The notes beneath the pieces were generated by a model that was not told the DNA's origin, did no database searches, and was given only the letters and a program-made list of their open reading frames with translations. Source: Rhodocyclaceae bacterium (GTDB lineage Bacteria; Pseudomonadota; Gammaproteobacteria; Burkholderiales; Rhodocyclaceae). From it: 32,222 nucleotides of DNA. Shown one piece after another: positions 30,591-32,222 of this stretch (positions within the stretch are counted from its first letter, which is position 1; the number at the start of each line of letters is the position of its first letter). The position numbers and the translations under genes are program-made. The stretch is taken from contig JAEUNL010000033.1 in assembly GCA_016791115.1 (NCBI GenBank), positions 1-32,222 of the forward strand, in the 5' to 3' direction.

Positions 30591-32222
30591 TCAGGGGTCG
30601 ACCAGTTCCACGGTGGCGGTTGCCGTGCCGCCACGACCGTCGCTCACGGTGTAGGTGATGTACTGCACCGTGAACTTGCCGGCGCCGGTGTAAACGAGCC
30701 GATTGCCGGACTGCGAGACGGTGCCGAGCGCCGGCTGGGTGAACGAGACAATGGTCAACGCATCGCCATCGGGGTCGTTGTCGTTGGCGAGCACGTCGAG
30801 ATCATTGGTGCCCTCGTAGCGCACCAGATAGCGGTCGTCGCGCGCCGAGGGCGGCCGGTTGCCGCTGGTGCCTTCGACGGTCACGTTCACGCGCGCCGTC
30901 GCTCGGCCGCCTTGGCCATCGTCGATGGTATAGGTGAAGCTGTCGCTGCCGGCATAGCCGGTCCCTGGCGTATAGACCACCGACGTGCCCGAGATCGTCG
31001 CCGTGCCGTGCGACGGGGTGCCGACCGAAGCAATCGAGAGCGTGTTGCCGTCGGGGTCGGAGTCGTTGGCCAGCACGCCGATCGTGGCGGCTGCGCCCAT
31101 GGCCACGGTGATCGCGTCGTCCAGCGCGACCGGCACGCGGTTGCCGTAGACGCGCGTGGTGGTCGCGGTGCGGCGTGTGTCGGCACCGCGATAGGTGTCG
31201 ACGGTCTGCTTGTGGCGCACGGTGTTGTGCAGCGCGCGGCGCACCCAGGCCGGCTCGGTTTCGACGACCTCGGTCTTCCATTCGACCAGCGGCACGTCGC
31301 GTGTGGAGGCCGGCGTGGCCGGCGTGACGACCGGCGCGGGCGCCGGCACCGGCACCTCGACCGACTCGCTCTTGTCCTGGTACTGGATGAACTCGAGGTC
31401 GACGCGGCGGTTCTTCGGTCGCATGTCGGGCGTGTTCGGGAACTTCGGATCGCGTTCGCCCATGCCTTCGGTCAGGAACACGTCGGCGTTGCCCGCACCC
31501 TTGCTCACCAGGTAGTCGCGCACCGCGGCGGCGCGGCGCATCGAGAGCTTGAGGTTGTAGGCGTCGCTGCCGAGGTCGCAGGTGTGGCCGGTGATCTTGA
31601 TGTTGCCGGCGTGGCCGCTGGCCTTCAGCACGTCGACGATGCGGTCGAGCTCGCGCCGCGCGGCGTCGGTGAGCGTTGCCTTGTTGAGTTCGAAGAAGGC
31701 ATCGCTCGTCATCGTCGCCGTGGTCTTGACGATGCGCGTTTCGCTGCGTGTGAGCATCGCGGGCGGCGGTGCGGGCGGAGCCGGCTCGGTGCGCGCCGCA
31801 GTGCCCGAGGTTTCTACCGGCAGCTGGCGCGCAACGCGCGTCTGGCGCCAGCCGGCCGCGTTGGCCCATTCCGAGCCGCCGAAGCTGTAGCGATACATCA
31901 CCTGCACGCGCGTGTTGCTGCCGCGGGTTTCGTAATCACCCGACTTGTTGTAGTGCTCGACGTACAGCGCCAGGCTGTGCGGCGAGCCGGCGAAGAACTT
32001 CTCGGCATTGAGCGAGACGGTGTTCTGGTGCGAGGAAAACTCGGCCCACTCGCGGTCGTAGCCCAGCGTCAGGCGCAGCAGCGCCGGCGTGTAGTAGTGG
32101 CCGGCGCGCACGCCGATGCCGTGTTCGTAGGCGCGCTCGAACAACTGCGTCGTGGTGGTCGTGGTGATGGTGTCGACATAGGGTCGGTCGTTGTCGAAGC
32201 CGCTTTGCTGCGACGTTTCGGT
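30591..32222 (-). CDS. OmpA-family outer-membrane protein with C-terminal Ig/cadherin-like domains (5' end outside window)
   Basis: The visible part is about 543 residues and runs off the window edge, so the start is missing. The N-terminal visible part looks like outer-membrane beta strands (GHYYTPALLRLTLGYDREWAEFSSHQNTVSLNAEKFF, then SNTRVQVMYRYSFGG). A Pro-rich linker leads to an OmpA-like peptidoglycan-binding domain: FFELNKATLTDAARRELDRI, ITGHTCDLGSDAYNLKLSMRRAAAVRDYLVSKG, and RPKNRRVDLEF. After a second Pro/Thr linker come two cadherin/Ig-like repeats, each with VLANDxDPDGxxL and ending in YTxxDGxGG. An OmpA domain is usually C-terminal; here about 210 residues follow it. Its role may be envelope anchoring with a surface or periplasmic adhesive part. 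Confidence 0.85.
   Translation of the reverse strand, partial: TETSQQSGFDNDRPYVDTITTTTTTQLFERAYEHGIGVRAGHYYTPALLRLTLGYDREWAEFSSHQNTVSLNAEKFFAGSPHSLALYVEHYNKSGDYETRGSNTRVQVMYRYSFGGSEWANAAGWRQTRVARQLPVETSGTAARTEPAPPAPPPAMLTRSETRIVKTTATMTSDAFFELNKATLTDAARRELDRIVDVLKASGHAGNIKITGHTCDLGSDAYNLKLSMRRAAAVRDYLVSKGAGNADVFLTEGMGERDPKFPNTPDMRPKNRRVDLEFIQYQDKSESVEVPVPAPAPVVTPATPASTRDVPLVEWKTEVVETEPAWVRRALHNTVRHKQTVDTYRGADTRRTATTTRVYGNRVPVALDDAITVAMGAAATIGVLANDSDPDGNTLSIASVGTPSHGTATISGTSVVYTPGTGYAGSDSFTYTIDDGQGGRATARVNVTVEGTSGNRPPSARDDRYLVRYEGTNDLDVLANDNDPDGDALTIVSFTQPALGTVSQSGNRLVYTGAGKFTVQYITYTVSDGRGGTATATVELVDP

Noticed and set aside
1..32222. CRISPR arrays, tRNA or rRNA genes, complete insertion sequences
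   Set aside because: I saw no regularly spaced short repeats, cloverleaf sequence, rRNA segment or transposase gene on either strand.

Overview
This window is high-GC, chromosomal-looking DNA from an aerobic methylotrophic proteobacterium that assimilates C1 units by the serine cycle. The gene set, a NorQ/NorD-type cluster and an intergenic repeat of a kind I associate with Betaproteobacteria suggest a Rhodocyclales- or Burkholderiales-like organism, for example near Methyloversatilis. The taxonomy is inference; the pathway assignment is secure.

Layout. (1) 1-1700: three isolated plus-strand genes (VOC-fold protein, DUF2513 protein, unknown protein). The second and third are visibly less GC-rich than the rest. 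The spacer between them contains a possible integron-type attC site, so this looks like acquired accessory DNA. (2) 1769-2870: a small lipoprotein gene, a gene-free stretch, and two copies of a 130-bp structured repeat, each at the 3' end of a minus-strand gene. (3) 2878-16073: a compact serine-cycle island made of two divergent operons. Leftward: glyA, sga, hprA, mtdA, fchA. Rightward: mtkA, mtkB, ppc, mcl, ftfL. They share a 379-bp control region (8133-8511) with paired direct and inverted repeats, and the rightward operon ends in a strong intrinsic terminator.

(4) 16167-19603: a membrane diguanylate cyclase, then a DUF898 membrane protein with an M48 metalloprotease gene starting right after it. 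(5) 19508-24812: a small Cys-rich membrane-anchored protein, a MAPEG-like protein, and a leftward norQ / membrane protein / 4Fe-4S membrane protein / norD cluster with an FNR/DNR-like site upstream but no norCB in view. (6) 24939-28347: a rightward operon of a cation/proton antiporter, a YbdK-type carboxylate-amine ligase and a class-I glutamine-amidotransferase-like hydrolase, preceded by a hairpin-rich leader of about 270 nt. (7) 28510-32222: a serine beta-lactamase-fold hydrolase with five N-terminal 51-residue repeats, and a truncated OmpA-family outer-membrane protein with C-terminal Ig/cadherin-like domains.

How the genes work together. FtfL, FchA and MtdA interconvert formate and methylene-tetrahydrofolate. 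GlyA adds the C1 unit to glycine to give serine, and Sga and HprA convert serine through hydroxypyruvate to glycerate. Ppc carboxylates PEP, MtkAB makes malyl-CoA, and Mcl splits it to glyoxylate and acetyl-CoA. Glycerate kinase, enolase, malate dehydrogenase and a glyoxylate-regeneration route are not in the window.

Most notable signals: the operator-like repeats between the two serine-cycle operons; a PEP carboxylase that appears to have lost the residues for aspartate inhibition; the structured leader of the antiporter operon; two families of structured intergenic repeats placed at gene ends or gene starts; and the tandem-repeat beta-lactamase-fold protein.
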